Numbered from the stretch's first letter, positions 50,553-60,195 are shown. The stretch: DNA of 64,000 bases from Streptomyces endophytica (GCF_026153355.1 NZ_CP110636.1:3472001-3536000), one strand, 5' to 3'. Numbers and translations: made by a program. Notes: a model not told the origin generated them from the letters alone.

Positions 50553-51350
50553 TCACTCGAAGTTGACCAGCGACAGCCAGAACTCCAGCAGGTCCGTATC
50601 GCCGGTGACGGTGAAGGCTTCCTGGTCGGAGGAGTGGCGGCCGTAGATGAGGAGCAGCAGGTCGGTCAGCGGGGCGCTGACCGAGACGGCGGCCGGTTCC
50701 TTGGCGCGCCGCCAGGCCAGGGTGTCGCCGGTGAGGTCGACGAGCCAGTCGGCGGCGGCTTCCGGCGGGGTGTCCGTGGCGTGGAAGTGGAGCGTGCGGC
50801 CGGGGCCCAGGAGGGCGCGCCGGTCGGGGTGGAAGTCGAACATCTCGGGCAGCGAGCCGAGTTCCATCCACTCGTCGAGGGCGTCGAGGGCGACCGGCCG
50901 GGTGACGGAGAAGTCGGCGTGCAGGGCGAGGGTGGCGTCGGCCCGGTGGATGACCGTCTCGTGGCACATACGGCGCGCGAAGAAACGGGGGCTCCCGGAG
51001 GGCAGCGGAGTCCAGATCCGGGCCTCCGGGCCGGCGGTGCGGAGGGTCGCGGCGAGCAGCTCGGCACCGTCGATGAGCCAGCCGGCGAGGGTGGCGGGCG
51101 GCTCGGTGGTGTCCCGGGAGAGGACGCGCAGGGCGGTGTCGGGCGGGGGTGCGGTGGCCCGGGTCCGTACGACCTCCGCGACCCAGCGGTGGGCCTCGCC
51201 CAGGTGGCGCAGCAACTGGGCGAGGTTCCAGTCGGGACAGGACGGTACGGCGGGGCCGAGGTCCGTGTCCTCCTTGAGGGCCGAGCCGAGCAGGAGGGAC
51301 TGGGTGACGATTTCGGTGCAGTGGCTGTCGTAATCCATGGCGGGACGCAT
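50553..51350 (-). CDS. maleylpyruvate isomerase-family (mycothiol-dependent) protein
   Basis: A 265-residue protein. The N-terminal DinB-like four-helix metal-binding domain has CPDWNLAQLLRHLGEAHRWV (His about residue 50) and HETVIHRADATLA (about 135). The C-terminal half is the MDMPI C-terminal type. Members use mycothiol, the actinobacterial thiol, for isomerase or transferase reactions; the substrate here is unknown. ATG 51350 is preferred over 51338. Confidence 0.85.
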   Translation of the reverse strand: MRPAMDYDSHCTEIVTQSLLLGSALKEDTDLGPAVPSCPDWNLAQLLRHLGEAHRWVAEVVRTRATAPPPDTALRVLSRDTTEPPATLAGWLIDGAELLAATLRTAGPEARIWTPLPSGSPRFFARRMCHETVIHRADATLALHADFSVTRPVALDALDEWMELGSLPEMFDFHPDRRALLGPGRTLHFHATDTPPEAAADWLVDLTGDTLAWRRAKEPAAVSVSAPLTDLLLLIYGRHSSDQEAFTVTGDTDLLEFWLSLVNFE

Positions 51351-51409
51351 GACGTCACCGTAGGCGCCGTCACTGACCAGAACGGGCCATGACGCCACCA
51401 ACAGGGTTA

Positions 51410-53383
51410 TTACCGACAACTGTTATTACCGGCAATCGGGCCGTCGATAACCGGGCCGTCGGCCACCGGGCTGTCGGCAACCGAGCTGTCGGCCACCGGG
51501 CCGTCGGCAACCGGAGCCGTCGACAGCCGGAACCGCAGCCGGCAGATCACCGCGTCCGTGTCGCGGCGGACCGCGTGGGCGACGACCGCGCCGCGCTGGT
51601 TCTGCAGCAGCCGCTGCCACAGGCGGGCCGGCTCGGCCTCCGGGATGAGGACGGTGATGCGGGTGCCGGGGCGGCGGGCGGTGAGCCCGGTGACGTAGTC
51701 GGCGATGGGGCGGCCGAGGGAGCGGGTCGCGGAGGGCAGTTCGAGGAGTTCGACGCCGGGGCTCCACAGCTCCCAGTCGCGGCGCAGCGCCTCGGCGGCC
51801 GGGCGGTCCTCGGGGGTGTCGTGGGTGACGGTGACCGCCACGACCTCGTTCCCCAGGGACACCGCCGCGTTCAGCGCCTCGCAGGTCAGCCGGGACAGGT
51901 GCGAGACCGGAACGATGACGAGGGAGTGCGCGCGGCGCGGGGGTTCGGGGATCCGGCCGAGGCCCAGGCGGTCGCCGATCCGGGCGTAGGCGCGGTGCAC
52001 CGCCTCGAAGGCGAGGACCAGTACGGGCAGGGCGATGACGACGAGCCAGGCGCCCTCGGTGAACTTGGTGGCGGTCACGACCAGCGCCGAGACGCCGGTG
52101 AGCAGCGCCCCGCACCCGTTCAGCAGGGCCTTGCCGCGCCAGCCGGCGGAGCGTTCCAGGCGCCAGTGCCGGACCATGCCGACCTGGCAGAGGGTGAAGC
52201 CCACGAAGACGCCGATGGCGAAGAGCGGGACGAGGGTGTTGACGTCGCCGCCGGAGAGGGCGAGGAGGATCGCGGCGGCCGCCGCCAGGGCGAGCACACC
52301 GTGCCGGTGGACCTGGCGGTCCGCCTTCAGGCCGAAGACGTGCGGCAGGTGGTTGTCCCGGGCGAGCAGGCCCATGAGGACGGGCAGCCCGCCGAAGGAG
52401 GTGTTCGCGGCGAGGGCGAGGAGCACCATGGTGGCGAACTGGACGACGTAGAAAGCCCAGTTGTGGCCGAGCGAGGCGTCCGCGAGTTGGGCGAGGACGG
52501 TGACGCCCTCGACCGGCTGGAGGTGGAACCGGCCGATCAACAGGGACAGGCCGATCAGCATCACGCCGAGCAGGGCACCGAGCGCGACCTCGGTGCGCTG
52601 GGCCCGCCGGGTGGCCGGGGCCCGGAAGGACGGCACCGCGTTCGCCACCGCCTCGACGCCGGTCAGCGCCGAGCAGCCGGCCGCGAACGCCTTGAGCAGC
52701 AGCAGGGCGCCCACGGCGGTGGCGTGGTGGGCGACGACGGAGGCGTGGCCGGCCGCGGTGACGGTGGAGGCGGGCGCGTCGCGGAGCAGGCCGGCCACCA
52801 CCATCGCCAGGACGGCACCGATGAAGACCGCGGTGGGGACGAGGAACGCCTTGGCCGAGTCGACGATGCCGCGCAGGTTCACCCCGGTGATCAGGACCAG
52901 GACGGCCAGGCAGATCCCCAGCCGGTCGGCGTAGAGGCCGGGGAAGGCCGAGGTGAGCGCGGCCACGCCGGCCGTCACGGACACCGCGACGTTGAGGACG
53001 TAGTCGAGGACGAGGGAGGCCGCGGCGACCAGGGCGGCCCGGCGGCCGAGGTGGGTCCGGGCCACCGCGTACGAACCGCCGCCGTTCGGGAAGGCGGCGA
53101 TGACCTGCCGGTACGACGCGACCAGGACGGCCAGCAGGGCGGCGATGGCGAGCGTGACCGGAAGCGTGAAGCCGAGCCCGTGACCGCCCGCCGCGGCCAG
53201 GACCAGCACGACCGCCTCGGGCCCGTACGCGACGGAGGCCATGGCGTCGAGGGAGAGGGCGGAAAGGCCCTGGAGCGCGGTGAGCCGGTGGCGGGCGTCG
53301 GGGTCGGGGTCGGGGGCGGCGGAGGGCGCGACGGCACCGCGGGCGGTGTCCGGGCGGCCATCGGGCTGGGACACCGTCGACAT
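51410..53383 (-). CDS. APC-superfamily amino acid/potassium-type permease
   Basis: A 657-residue protein. About twelve membrane helices begin after LTALQGLSALSLDAMASVAYG and include FPNGGGSYAVARTHLG, the APC substrate-pocket loop. A soluble C-terminal domain (HSLVIVPVSHLSRLTCEALN) resembles a universal-stress-type nucleotide-binding fold, as in KimA-like transporters. The tail is a five-residue repeat (VADGP, VADSS, VADSP...). The substrate is not certain. ATG 53383 has GGAGG upstream. Confidence 0.87.
   Translation of the reverse strand: MSTVSQPDGRPDTARGAVAPSAAPDPDPDARHRLTALQGLSALSLDAMASVAYGPEAVVLVLAAAGGHGLGFTLPVTLAIAALLAVLVASYRQVIAAFPNGGGSYAVARTHLGRRAALVAAASLVLDYVLNVAVSVTAGVAALTSAFPGLYADRLGICLAVLVLITGVNLRGIVDSAKAFLVPTAVFIGAVLAMVVAGLLRDAPASTVTAAGHASVVAHHATAVGALLLLKAFAAGCSALTGVEAVANAVPSFRAPATRRAQRTEVALGALLGVMLIGLSLLIGRFHLQPVEGVTVLAQLADASLGHNWAFYVVQFATMVLLALAANTSFGGLPVLMGLLARDNHLPHVFGLKADRQVHRHGVLALAAAAAILLALSGGDVNTLVPLFAIGVFVGFTLCQVGMVRHWRLERSAGWRGKALLNGCGALLTGVSALVVTATKFTEGAWLVVIALPVLVLAFEAVHRAYARIGDRLGLGRIPEPPRRAHSLVIVPVSHLSRLTCEALNAAVSLGNEVVAVTVTHDTPEDRPAAEALRRDWELWSPGVELLELPSATRSLGRPIADYVTGLTARRPGTRITVLIPEAEPARLWQRLLQNQRGAVVAHAVRRDTDAVICRLRFRLSTAPVADGPVADSSVADSPVADGPVIDGPIAGNNSCR
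51425..51515 (-). repeat. 15-base tandem repeats at the 3' end of the permease gene
   Basis: Six copies or near-copies of a unit coding VADGP-type pentapeptides end the gene. The plus strand shows alternating CCGTCGGCCAC and CTGTCGGCAAC blocks. Confidence 0.8.
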
Positions 53384-53761
<378 letters not shown>

Positions 53762-54391
53762 ATGGGACGGCGACGGGGCCTGGGGCCCGGCTTCACGAGG
53801 GACGGGGACGGCGCAGGCGAGGACGGCGGACGACGGGTCGCGTGGCGGCGGCCGGTCGCCCGGTCGGCGATCCCCCCGCCCCTGCCCGCCAACGAGACCG
53901 TCCACGACCGGACCTGGCTGCCGGAGCTGCGCGCCACGCTCTGCTGCACGGCCGGGCTGCTCCTGGTCATGCTGCTGGTCGACCTCGCCAACGGGACCCT
54001 CACGCCCTGGCGCGCCGGGTGCTGGGTGGCCGTCGCACTGGTGCTGTTCGCGGTCCTCTTCCCGCCGCGGGTGACGGCCGGGGACGGCTGGCTGCGGTCC
54101 CGTGGGCTGGTGCGCGGGCACCGGGTCGAGACCGACCAACTCGTCGTCGTACGGCGCACCGACGGCATGGCGCCGCGGCTGGTGCTCCGCGACGCCCGGG
54201 GCGGCCGGGTCGAGCTGGACCCCAAGGTCCTCAGCGCCAACCCCGTGCTGTGGCACCGCCTCGACCAGGGGGTCCGCCGCTCCCGCGAGCGCGGACTGCT
54301 GCGCTGCGGGGCCGCGACGCTCCAGGTGCTGGCGGAACGGATCGATCAGGACGGCGCGCGGGCGGTGTTCGAGGCGTCCGGGCTGGAGTGA
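53762..54391 (+). CDS. membrane protein, unknown function
   Basis: A 209-residue protein. An Arg-rich N-terminus (1-50) is followed by two membrane helices (about 60-105, RATLCCTAGLLLVMLLVDLA and CWVAVALVLFAVLFPP), then a soluble C-terminal domain (VTAGDGWLRSRGLVRGHRVETDQLVVVRRT) that looks like a PH-type beta barrel. The family is not named. The C-terminus ends near a divergent SDR gene. Confidence 0.72.
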   Translation: MGRRRGLGPGFTRDGDGAGEDGGRRVAWRRPVARSAIPPPLPANETVHDRTWLPELRATLCCTAGLLLVMLLVDLANGTLTPWRAGCWVAVALVLFAVLFPPRVTAGDGWLRSRGLVRGHRVETDQLVVVRRTDGMAPRLVLRDARGGRVELDPKVLSANPVLWHRLDQGVRRSRERGLLRCGAATLQVLAERIDQDGARAVFEASGLE

Positions 54392-54464
54392 GCGCCAACG
54401 GCTGATGTGTGGGTTCCCGGGGTGAGCACCACACGGCCGATGCGTGGGTTCCCGGAGGGAGTGC

Positions 54465-55409
54465 TCAGCCGGACGGGCGGGCCGCGGAGAAGTCGTAGTG
54501 CACGCCGGTCAGTTGCTCCGAGGCGGCCCAGAGCCGCGCGCCGTTCGCGTCCTTCTTCGTCCAGGGGGCGCGGAAGGACTGCGCCGGGGCGCCGCGCAGC
54601 CCGTTGCGCGGGCCGACGAAGGAATCCGGCCGCATGTACGGGGCGGTGGCCGCGCAGAGGGTGCCCAGCGCGCCGCCCTCCGCGGGCTGGGCGATCAGGC
54701 GGTTGCCCAGCCCGATGACCCGTTCCGCCGAGCTGCGCCCCTCCATCCGGACGCCCGCGGTCTGCAGGTTGGTGGCCGCGTAACCGGGGTGCGAGGCGGC
54801 CGCGACGAGCGGCGAACCGGCCGCCGCGAGCCGCCGGGTCAGCTCGTGGACGAAGAGCAGATTGGCGCTCTTGGAACGGCCGTAGGCGGTCCAACGCCCG
54901 TAGGAACGCTCGCCGTTGAGGTCTTCGAAGTCCAGGTCCGCGAGGGCGTGCAGCATGCTGGAGACGGACACGATGCGGGCTCCCGGGGTGGCCAGCAGCC
55001 GGGGCAGCAGCAGACCGGTGAGCGCGAAGTGGCCGAGGTGGTTGGTGCCGAACTGCATCTCGAAGCCGTCGGCGGTGGTGCGGTACGGCAGTGCCATCAC
55101 GCCCGCGTTGTTGACGAGCAGGTCGAGGCGGTCGCCGGTGAAGCCGTCGAGGGTGGCCGCGAAGTCCCGTACGGAGGACAGGTCGGCGAGGTCGAGCGGC
55201 CGGAACTCGGCCTCGGCGGCGGGTATTTCGGTGCGCAGCCGGTCCAGGGCCGCCTTGCCGCGCGAGGCGCTGCGGCAGGCCAGCACCACGCGGGCGCCGC
55301 GGCGCGCCAGTTCGCGTGCGGTGATGTAGCCGATGCCGCTGTTCGCGCCCGTGACCACCGCCGAGCGGCCGGTCTGGTCGGGGATGTGGCTGGTGTTCCA
55401 CCGGGTCAC
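54465..55409 (-). CDS. short-chain dehydrogenase/reductase
   Basis: A 314-residue SDR. The cofactor motif is VVTGANSGIGY (TGxxxGxG), with NNAG in LLVNNAGVMALPY and the catalytic Ser in VSVSSMLHAL plus YxxxK in AYGRSKSANLLF. It resembles the retinol dehydrogenase/WW-domain-oxidoreductase-like group common in Streptomyces. The substrate is unknown. GTG 55409 has GGGAGGAG upstream. Confidence 0.9.
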   Translation of the reverse strand: MTRWNTSHIPDQTGRSAVVTGANSGIGYITARELARRGARVVLACRSASRGKAALDRLRTEIPAAEAEFRPLDLADLSSVRDFAATLDGFTGDRLDLLVNNAGVMALPYRTTADGFEMQFGTNHLGHFALTGLLLPRLLATPGARIVSVSSMLHALADLDFEDLNGERSYGRWTAYGRSKSANLLFVHELTRRLAAAGSPLVAAASHPGYAATNLQTAGVRMEGRSSAERVIGLGNRLIAQPAEGGALGTLCAATAPYMRPDSFVGPRNGLRGAPAQSFRAPWTKKDANGARLWAASEQLTGVHYDFSAARPSG

Positions 55410-55542
55410 GCCTGCACTCCTCCCTACGGGGCCGGCGGCCGAGGGGCGTTGGGCCAGTGGCCGACGAGCCGACGGATCATCCACCCTACGCCCGAGTAGC
55501 CCGGCGCTCGGCGGCGGGCCCGAGGGCCGCCGCCGAGCGGCC

Positions 55543-55911
55543 TCACTCGCCCTCCGCCAGGCGCTTGATCGCCGCCAGGCGGGTGTCCCAGGTGGCGGCC
55601 AGCCGGTCCATCCACCGGGCGGTGATCCCGAGTTGCTCCGGTACGACCCGGTAGCGCGCCTCCCGGCCCGCCCGGTGGCCGACGACCAGTCCGGCCCGGT
55701 CCAGGATGCCGAGGTGCTTGACGATGGCCTGGCGGCTGACCGGCAGTTCCGCCGCCAGGACCGTGGCGGTCGCCTCGCCGTGCGCGGCGAGCGCGTCGAG
55801 TATCCGGCGGCGGGTCGGGTCGGCCAGCGCGGCGAACACCTCCGTCGCGGCGTCCACGGGTGGCTCCCCGCCCGCCGTCCCGCCGTCCGCCGTCCTGCCG
55901 TCCGTCGTCAT
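55543..55911 (-). CDS. ArsR-family regulator
   Basis: A 122-residue winged-helix protein: FAALADPTRRRILDALAAHGEATATV, then the recognition helix in PVSRQAIVKHLGILDRAGLV. It lacks the metal-binding cysteines of ArsR/SmtB sensors and belongs to the group paired with SRPBCC proteins. Its ATG overlaps the SRPBCC stop as ATGA, so the two are coupled. Confidence 0.9.
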   Translation of the reverse strand: MTTDGRTADGGTAGGEPPVDAATEVFAALADPTRRRILDALAAHGEATATVLAAELPVSRQAIVKHLGILDRAGLVVGHRAGREARYRVVPEQLGITARWMDRLAATWDTRLAAIKRLAEGE

Positions 55912-56408
55912 GCCGCGAGCCGCTCCGCGTACTGCCGGACGTTCTCCATCTGGCCGGTCCAGCCCTCGGAGTGGCTGTCGTACCCGGCGGTCTTGATCCG
56001 GTCCTCGGGGATCTCGATCTCGGCGAAGCCGGTCTCCACGACCCGCAGGCGGGTGCCGCCGTCGCCCTCCGGTGTCAGGGTGAACTCGACGAGGGTGGAG
56101 TTGCCCTCGACGGCCACTTCGCCCGGGTGGGCGCTGGCCCAGCGGTACGAGAAGCGGTGCGGCGGGTCCACGGTGACGACGGTGGTCGGGAATTGGCCGT
56201 ACGCGCCGTGGTCGAGGTGCATGATCCCGCCCGGGCGGAGGTCCACCGGGGTCGGTTCGCCCTGGCCGAACCACGAGCCGACGTGCTCGGGCTCGGTCAG
56301 GACCGCCCAGACCCGCTCGACCGGCGCGGCGATGCTGATCTCCCGCTCGATGCGGTTGCGCGCGCGGTCGTCGCCGCGCTCGTCGGTGCTGTCGCTGTGG
56401 GTGCTCAT
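55908..56408 (-). CDS. SRPBCC/AHSA1-family protein
   Basis: A 166-residue protein with the START-like fold: IEREISIAAPVERVWAVLTEPEHV near the N-terminus and EGWTGQMENVRQYAERLA at the end. Members bind small hydrophobic ligands or act with ArsR partners. ATG 56408 is the start. A perfect 9-base-arm palindrome at 56445-56474 lies 37 bases upstream and is the likely ArsR operator. Confidence 0.88.
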   Translation of the reverse strand: MSTHSDSTDERGDDRARNRIEREISIAAPVERVWAVLTEPEHVGSWFGQGEPTPVDLRPGGIMHLDHGAYGQFPTTVVTVDPPHRFSYRWASAHPGEVAVEGNSTLVEFTLTPEGDGGTRLRVVETGFAEIEIPEDRIKTAGYDSHSEGWTGQMENVRQYAERLAA

Positions 56409-56444
56409 GAGGTGCCTCCTGGCGTTCCGGCGGTGCTCCCTTGC

Positions 56445-56474
56445 GCTACGTGCTACCCAATGGTTGCACGTAGC
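56445..56474. promoter_or_regulatory. palindrome upstream of the SRPBCC-ArsR operon
   Basis: GCTACGTGC (56445-56453) and GCACGTAGC (56466-56474) are perfect arms around a 12-base spacer containing CCAATGG. It is placed for autoregulation by the ArsR protein. Confidence 0.6.
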
Positions 56475-56512
56475 GGAGGGAGGTGCAACCAGGAGGTTGC
56501 GCGACGGCTCGG

Positions 56513-56947
56513 TCAGTCGTTGCTCCGTACCCGCACGCCGTACACCGGGACCGACACCGACGGATCGTCGAGGCAGTCGCCCGACTCCAGGTCGAAGCGC
56601 TGCTTGAGCAGGGGCGAGGCCACGAACGGGCGGCCGTCGACGCTGCCGGTCAGGCCCCGGGAGAGGACCTGGGCGCCGGTGAACGGATCGCGGTTGCCGA
56701 TCGCGTACGGCCGGCCGGCCCGGTCCGCGAAGAGCGCGGCCTGTGTGCCGTCCGGGAGGAGGGCGGCCACTCCGCGCCCCGGGGTGAGGTCGTCCGGTGT
56801 GCAGACCGGGAGCCAGTCGCCCTCCGGGCCGCGGACCTCGACGAAGGCGGTCGCCGTGCCCTCGGACGTGCCGGGGGCGGTACCGGTGGTGGCTGCCGGG
56901 AAGGCGGCAACCGCTTCAGGGGAAACGGTGGTGGTCATCAGGCTCAT
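56513..56947 (-). CDS. nirD: nitrite reductase small subunit NirD
   Basis: A 144-residue Rieske-like protein: WLPVCTPDDLTPGRGVAALL, FADRAGRPYAIGNRDPFTGA and SPLLKQRFDLESGDCLDD follow the NirD pattern, which lacks the iron-sulfur ligands of true Rieske proteins. The residues before about 35 are low-complexity. It partners NirB in NADH-dependent reduction of nitrite to ammonia. Its ATG overlaps the nirB stop as ATGA; a second ATG at 56938 is in frame. Confidence 0.92.
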   Translation of the reverse strand: MSLMTTTVSPEAVAAFPAATTGTAPGTSEGTATAFVEVRGPEGDWLPVCTPDDLTPGRGVAALLPDGTQAALFADRAGRPYAIGNRDPFTGAQVLSRGLTGSVDGRPFVASPLLKQRFDLESGDCLDDPSVSVPVYGVRVRSND

Positions 56948-59595
56948 CGGGCAGAGGTCCCTTCCAGAGTGCGAACGGGCAGGGTCGGTCCTGCCAGCAG
57001 CGTCAGATCCGGCTTGACCTGGTCGCGCTCCGGGACGAAGCGGACGGACGGGTCCGGCGCGCCGGGCGCGTTGACGAACGAGACGAAGCGGCCCAGCCGT
57101 TCGGGGTCGGCGAGGGTCTCGGCCCATTCGTCGCGGTAGTGGGAGACATGGGCGGCCATCAGCGCCTCCAGCTCGTCGCACAGCCCGAGGGAGTCGTGCA
57201 CGACGACGTCGCGTACGTGGTCGAGGCCGCCCTCGATCCGCTCCAGCCAGGCGGAGGTGCGCTCCAGGCGGTCGGCGGTGCGGATGTAGAACATCAGGAA
57301 GCGGTCGATCAGCCGGATCAGTTCGGCGTCGCTCAGGTCCTGGGCGAGCAGATCGGCGTGGCGCGGGGTGGCGCCGCCGTTCCCGCCGACGTAGAGGTTC
57401 CAGCCGCCGGCGGTGGCGATCACGCCGAAGTCCTTGCCGCGGGCCTCCGCGCACTCCCGTGCGCACCCGGAGACCGCGGACTTCAGCTTGTGCGGTGCGC
57501 GCAGCCCCCGGTAGCGCAGCTCCAGATCGATCGCCATCCGGACGGAGTCCTGGACGCCGTAGCGGCACCAGGTCTCGCCGACGCACGACTTCACGGTGCG
57601 CAGCGCCTTCCCGTACGCGTGGCCCGACTCGAAACCGGCGTCCACCAGGCGCGCCCAGATGGCCGGCAACTGGTCGACCCGGGCACCGAAGAGGTCGATC
57701 CGCTGGCCGCCGGTGATCTTCGTGTAGAGGCCGAAGTCGCGCGCCACCTCGCCGATGACGATGAGCTTCTCCGGGGTGATCTCACCGCCGGGGATCCGCG
57801 GCACGATCGAATAGGAGCCGTTCCGCTGGAGGTTGGCGAGGAAGTGGTCGTTGGTGTCCTGGAGCGCCGCCTGCTCACCGCCCAGCACGTAGCCGTCGGC
57901 CCCGACCGCCGGCGCGAGGGAGGCCAGCACGGAACCGATCGCGGGCTTGCAGATCTCGCAGCCCTCGCCGCCGCGCGCCTCCTCCCGGCCGTACGCGTCC
58001 AGCAGTTCGCCGTACGAGGTGATCCGGCGGACCCGGACGATCTCGTAGAGCTCGGCACGGGTGTGCGGGAAGCAGCCGCACAGGCCCTGGTCCTCGGACT
58101 GCGGCAGCAGCTGGCCGATCAGCTTCACGCAACTGCCGCAGCCGGTACCGGCCTTGGTGCACTGCTTGACCTCGGGAAGGGTGGCGCACGCCTGGATGGC
58201 GTCCTTGGTGACGTTGTGGCAACTACAGATCACCGCGTCGCCGGGGAGCGCGTCCGGGCCCAGCGCGGCGCCGCCGCCCTCCGCGAGACCGGCCGGCAGC
58301 ACCAGCTGCTCGGGCGCCACCGGGGGCACCGTGCCGGTCAGCGGGCGCAGCGTGCCGTACGCGTCGGCGTCGCCGACCAGCACCCCGCCCAGCAGCGCGC
58401 CGTCGGCGCCGATCACCAGCTTCTTGTAGACGCCGCTGCGGGCGTCGGAGTAGACCACGTCGAGACAGCCGTCGGCGGCGCCGTGCGCGTCACCGAAGGA
58501 GGCCACGTCCACGCCGAGCAGCTTCAGCTTGGTGGACAGGTCCGCGCCGGTGAATCCGGGACGCTCCTCGGCGGGCTCCGTCGTCCCCTCGGTGAGGGCA
58601 GCCGGCTCGGACAGCCGCTCGGCGAGGTCCGCGGCCGCCACCCGGGCCATGTCGTAGCCCGGCGCGACCAGCCCGTAGACCCGGCCGTCGACGGCCAGCG
58701 CGCACTCGCCGATGGCGTAGACGGCGGGGTCCTCGGTGCGGCACTGCGCGTCGATGACGATGCCGCCGCGCTCCCCGACGGGCAGCCCGCAGTCCCGGGC
58801 GAGCTGGTCGCGGGGGCGGACGCCGGCCGAGAAGACGACCAGGTCGGTGTCGATGCGGGAGTCGTCCGACAGGCCCATGGCGGTCACCGCCCCGGCCTCG
58901 TCCGCGACGATCTCCTTGCCGCCGACGCCGGTGTGGACCGTGAGGCCCATCTCCTCGACGGTACGGCGCAGCGCGCGGCCGCCGCCCTCGTCGACCTGGA
59001 GCGCCATCAGCCGCGGCGCGAACTCCACGATGTGGGTGCGCAGTCCGAGGCCCTTGAGCGCACCGGCCGCCTCCAGGCCGAGCAGTCCGCCGCCGACCAC
59101 CACGCCGGTGCCCGCGTTCTTGGCGTACTCCTCGATGGCCAGCAGGTCGTCGAGGGTCCGGTAGACGAAGCAGCCCGCACTGTCCTTGCCGGGCACCGGC
59201 GGGACGAACGGATACGACCCGGTGGCCAGCACCAGGGCGTCGTAGCGCACGGTCCGCCCCGAACGTGCGGTGACCGTACGGGCGGCCCGGTCGACGCCGG
59301 TGGCCGGGTCGCCGAGGAGCAGTTCGATGCCGTGCCGGGCGAGGAAGTCCGGATCGGTCAGGCTCAGATCGTCGGCGCTGCGGCCGGCGAAGTACGAGGT
59401 CAGCTGGACCCGGTCGTAGGCCGGTCGGCTCTCCTCGCACAGGACGACCACCCGTGCCCGTTCGGTGACACCGCGGTCGGCGAGCTCTTCCAGGAAGCGC
59501 TGGCCGACCATGCCGTGGCCTATCAGGGCGATGGTGGGGGCGGTGTCCGGTGAGGTTGCCGGTGCGGCGTCCGGGAGCGATGGAGTGGAGGTCAT
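56944..59595 (-). CDS. nirB: NADH-dependent nitrite reductase large subunit NirB
   Basis: An 883-residue assimilatory nitrite reductase. The FAD/NAD domain starts IALIGHGMVGQRFLEEL. A Bfd-like 2Fe-2S segment has ICSCHNVTKDAIQAC and GTGCGSCV (about 475-510). The sulfite/nitrite reductase domain has C-x5-C in SCVGETWCRYG and C-x3-C in SGCARECAEARG, which bind the 4Fe-4S/siroheme centre. It reduces nitrite to ammonium in the cytoplasm. A GlnR-like box lies upstream. Confidence 0.95.
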   Translation of the reverse strand: MTSTPSLPDAAPATSPDTAPTIALIGHGMVGQRFLEELADRGVTERARVVVLCEESRPAYDRVQLTSYFAGRSADDLSLTDPDFLARHGIELLLGDPATGVDRAARTVTARSGRTVRYDALVLATGSYPFVPPVPGKDSAGCFVYRTLDDLLAIEEYAKNAGTGVVVGGGLLGLEAAGALKGLGLRTHIVEFAPRLMALQVDEGGGRALRRTVEEMGLTVHTGVGGKEIVADEAGAVTAMGLSDDSRIDTDLVVFSAGVRPRDQLARDCGLPVGERGGIVIDAQCRTEDPAVYAIGECALAVDGRVYGLVAPGYDMARVAAADLAERLSEPAALTEGTTEPAEERPGFTGADLSTKLKLLGVDVASFGDAHGAADGCLDVVYSDARSGVYKKLVIGADGALLGGVLVGDADAYGTLRPLTGTVPPVAPEQLVLPAGLAEGGGAALGPDALPGDAVICSCHNVTKDAIQACATLPEVKQCTKAGTGCGSCVKLIGQLLPQSEDQGLCGCFPHTRAELYEIVRVRRITSYGELLDAYGREEARGGEGCEICKPAIGSVLASLAPAVGADGYVLGGEQAALQDTNDHFLANLQRNGSYSIVPRIPGGEITPEKLIVIGEVARDFGLYTKITGGQRIDLFGARVDQLPAIWARLVDAGFESGHAYGKALRTVKSCVGETWCRYGVQDSVRMAIDLELRYRGLRAPHKLKSAVSGCARECAEARGKDFGVIATAGGWNLYVGGNGGATPRHADLLAQDLSDAELIRLIDRFLMFYIRTADRLERTSAWLERIEGGLDHVRDVVVHDSLGLCDELEALMAAHVSHYRDEWAETLADPERLGRFVSFVNAPGAPDPSVRFVPERDQVKPDLTLLAGPTLPVRTLEGTSAR

Positions 59596-59618
59596 GGTCG
59601 TCAGCGTGCGGTGCCGCT

Positions 59619-59645
59619 GTTACCCGCCGGCATCTGGTCTGTTTC
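59619..59645 (-). promoter_or_regulatory. candidate GlnR box upstream of nirB
   Basis: On the minus strand GAAAC, GATGC and GTAAC are spaced by exactly six bases each. This matches the GlnR half-site pattern (GTnAC and GAAAC units with 6-base spacing), though the middle unit is degenerate. GlnR is known to control nirB in Streptomyces. Confidence 0.5.
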
Positions 59646-59754
59646 CCGGGCGGAACGCCTGCCTCAGTGCGGCGGTGGGGGGCGTGTGAGGCGGGGCGCC
59701 CCGGTGAGTACCCCTACTCATGCCGGTCTGGGGTCCGCCCGCCATCATGGGCGC

Positions 59755-60195
59755 ATGAAGATACCGGGGACACCTACGGCGGCCGCCGCCGTCCTGCCCG
59801 TGGCCTTACCGGTCGCGGTGTGGGGGCTGCTGGGACAGGACGACTACCAGGGCGTACCGCCGTCCCGGCTGGACTATTTCGTCCGGCCCCCGGAGCTGCC
59901 GCCCGGCCTGGACACCGCGCTGGGCGTGCTGGCCCTGACCGCCGTGGTGGTGAGCGCGGTGGCGCTGGCCCGTGCCACCTGTCACCACGCCTTCGACCGC
60001 CGCTGGTGGCAGGTGCTGTCCCCGCTGCTGGCGGCCGGGCTGCTGGCCGGCTGGGGATGGCGGGTGCTGACCGCCGGGACGATCGGCGCGAACATCGGGG
60101 CGGGCGTCGTCCTGATGGCCTTCGGCCCGGTGGTGGCCGCGCTGGTGCTGGCCGCCGCCGGCCGCGGGATCTGGCTCGCCCGGCACTCCGGTTGA
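59755..60195 (+). CDS. membrane protein preceding a sensor kinase
   Basis: A 146-residue protein with about four hydrophobic segments (PVALPVAVWGLLG, TALGVLALTAVVVSAVALA, VLSPLLAAGLLAGWGW, VVLMAFGPVVAALVLAA) and a WW motif in CHHAFDRRWWQ. Its stop overlaps the kinase's TTG start, so it is probably a membrane partner of the two-component system. I do not recognise the family. ATG 59755 is preferred over longer frames. Confidence 0.7.
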   Translation: MKIPGTPTAAAAVLPVALPVAVWGLLGQDDYQGVPPSRLDYFVRPPELPPGLDTALGVLALTAVVVSAVALARATCHHAFDRRWWQVLSPLLAAGLLAGWGWRVLTAGTIGANIGAGVVLMAFGPVVAALVLAAAGRGIWLARHSG

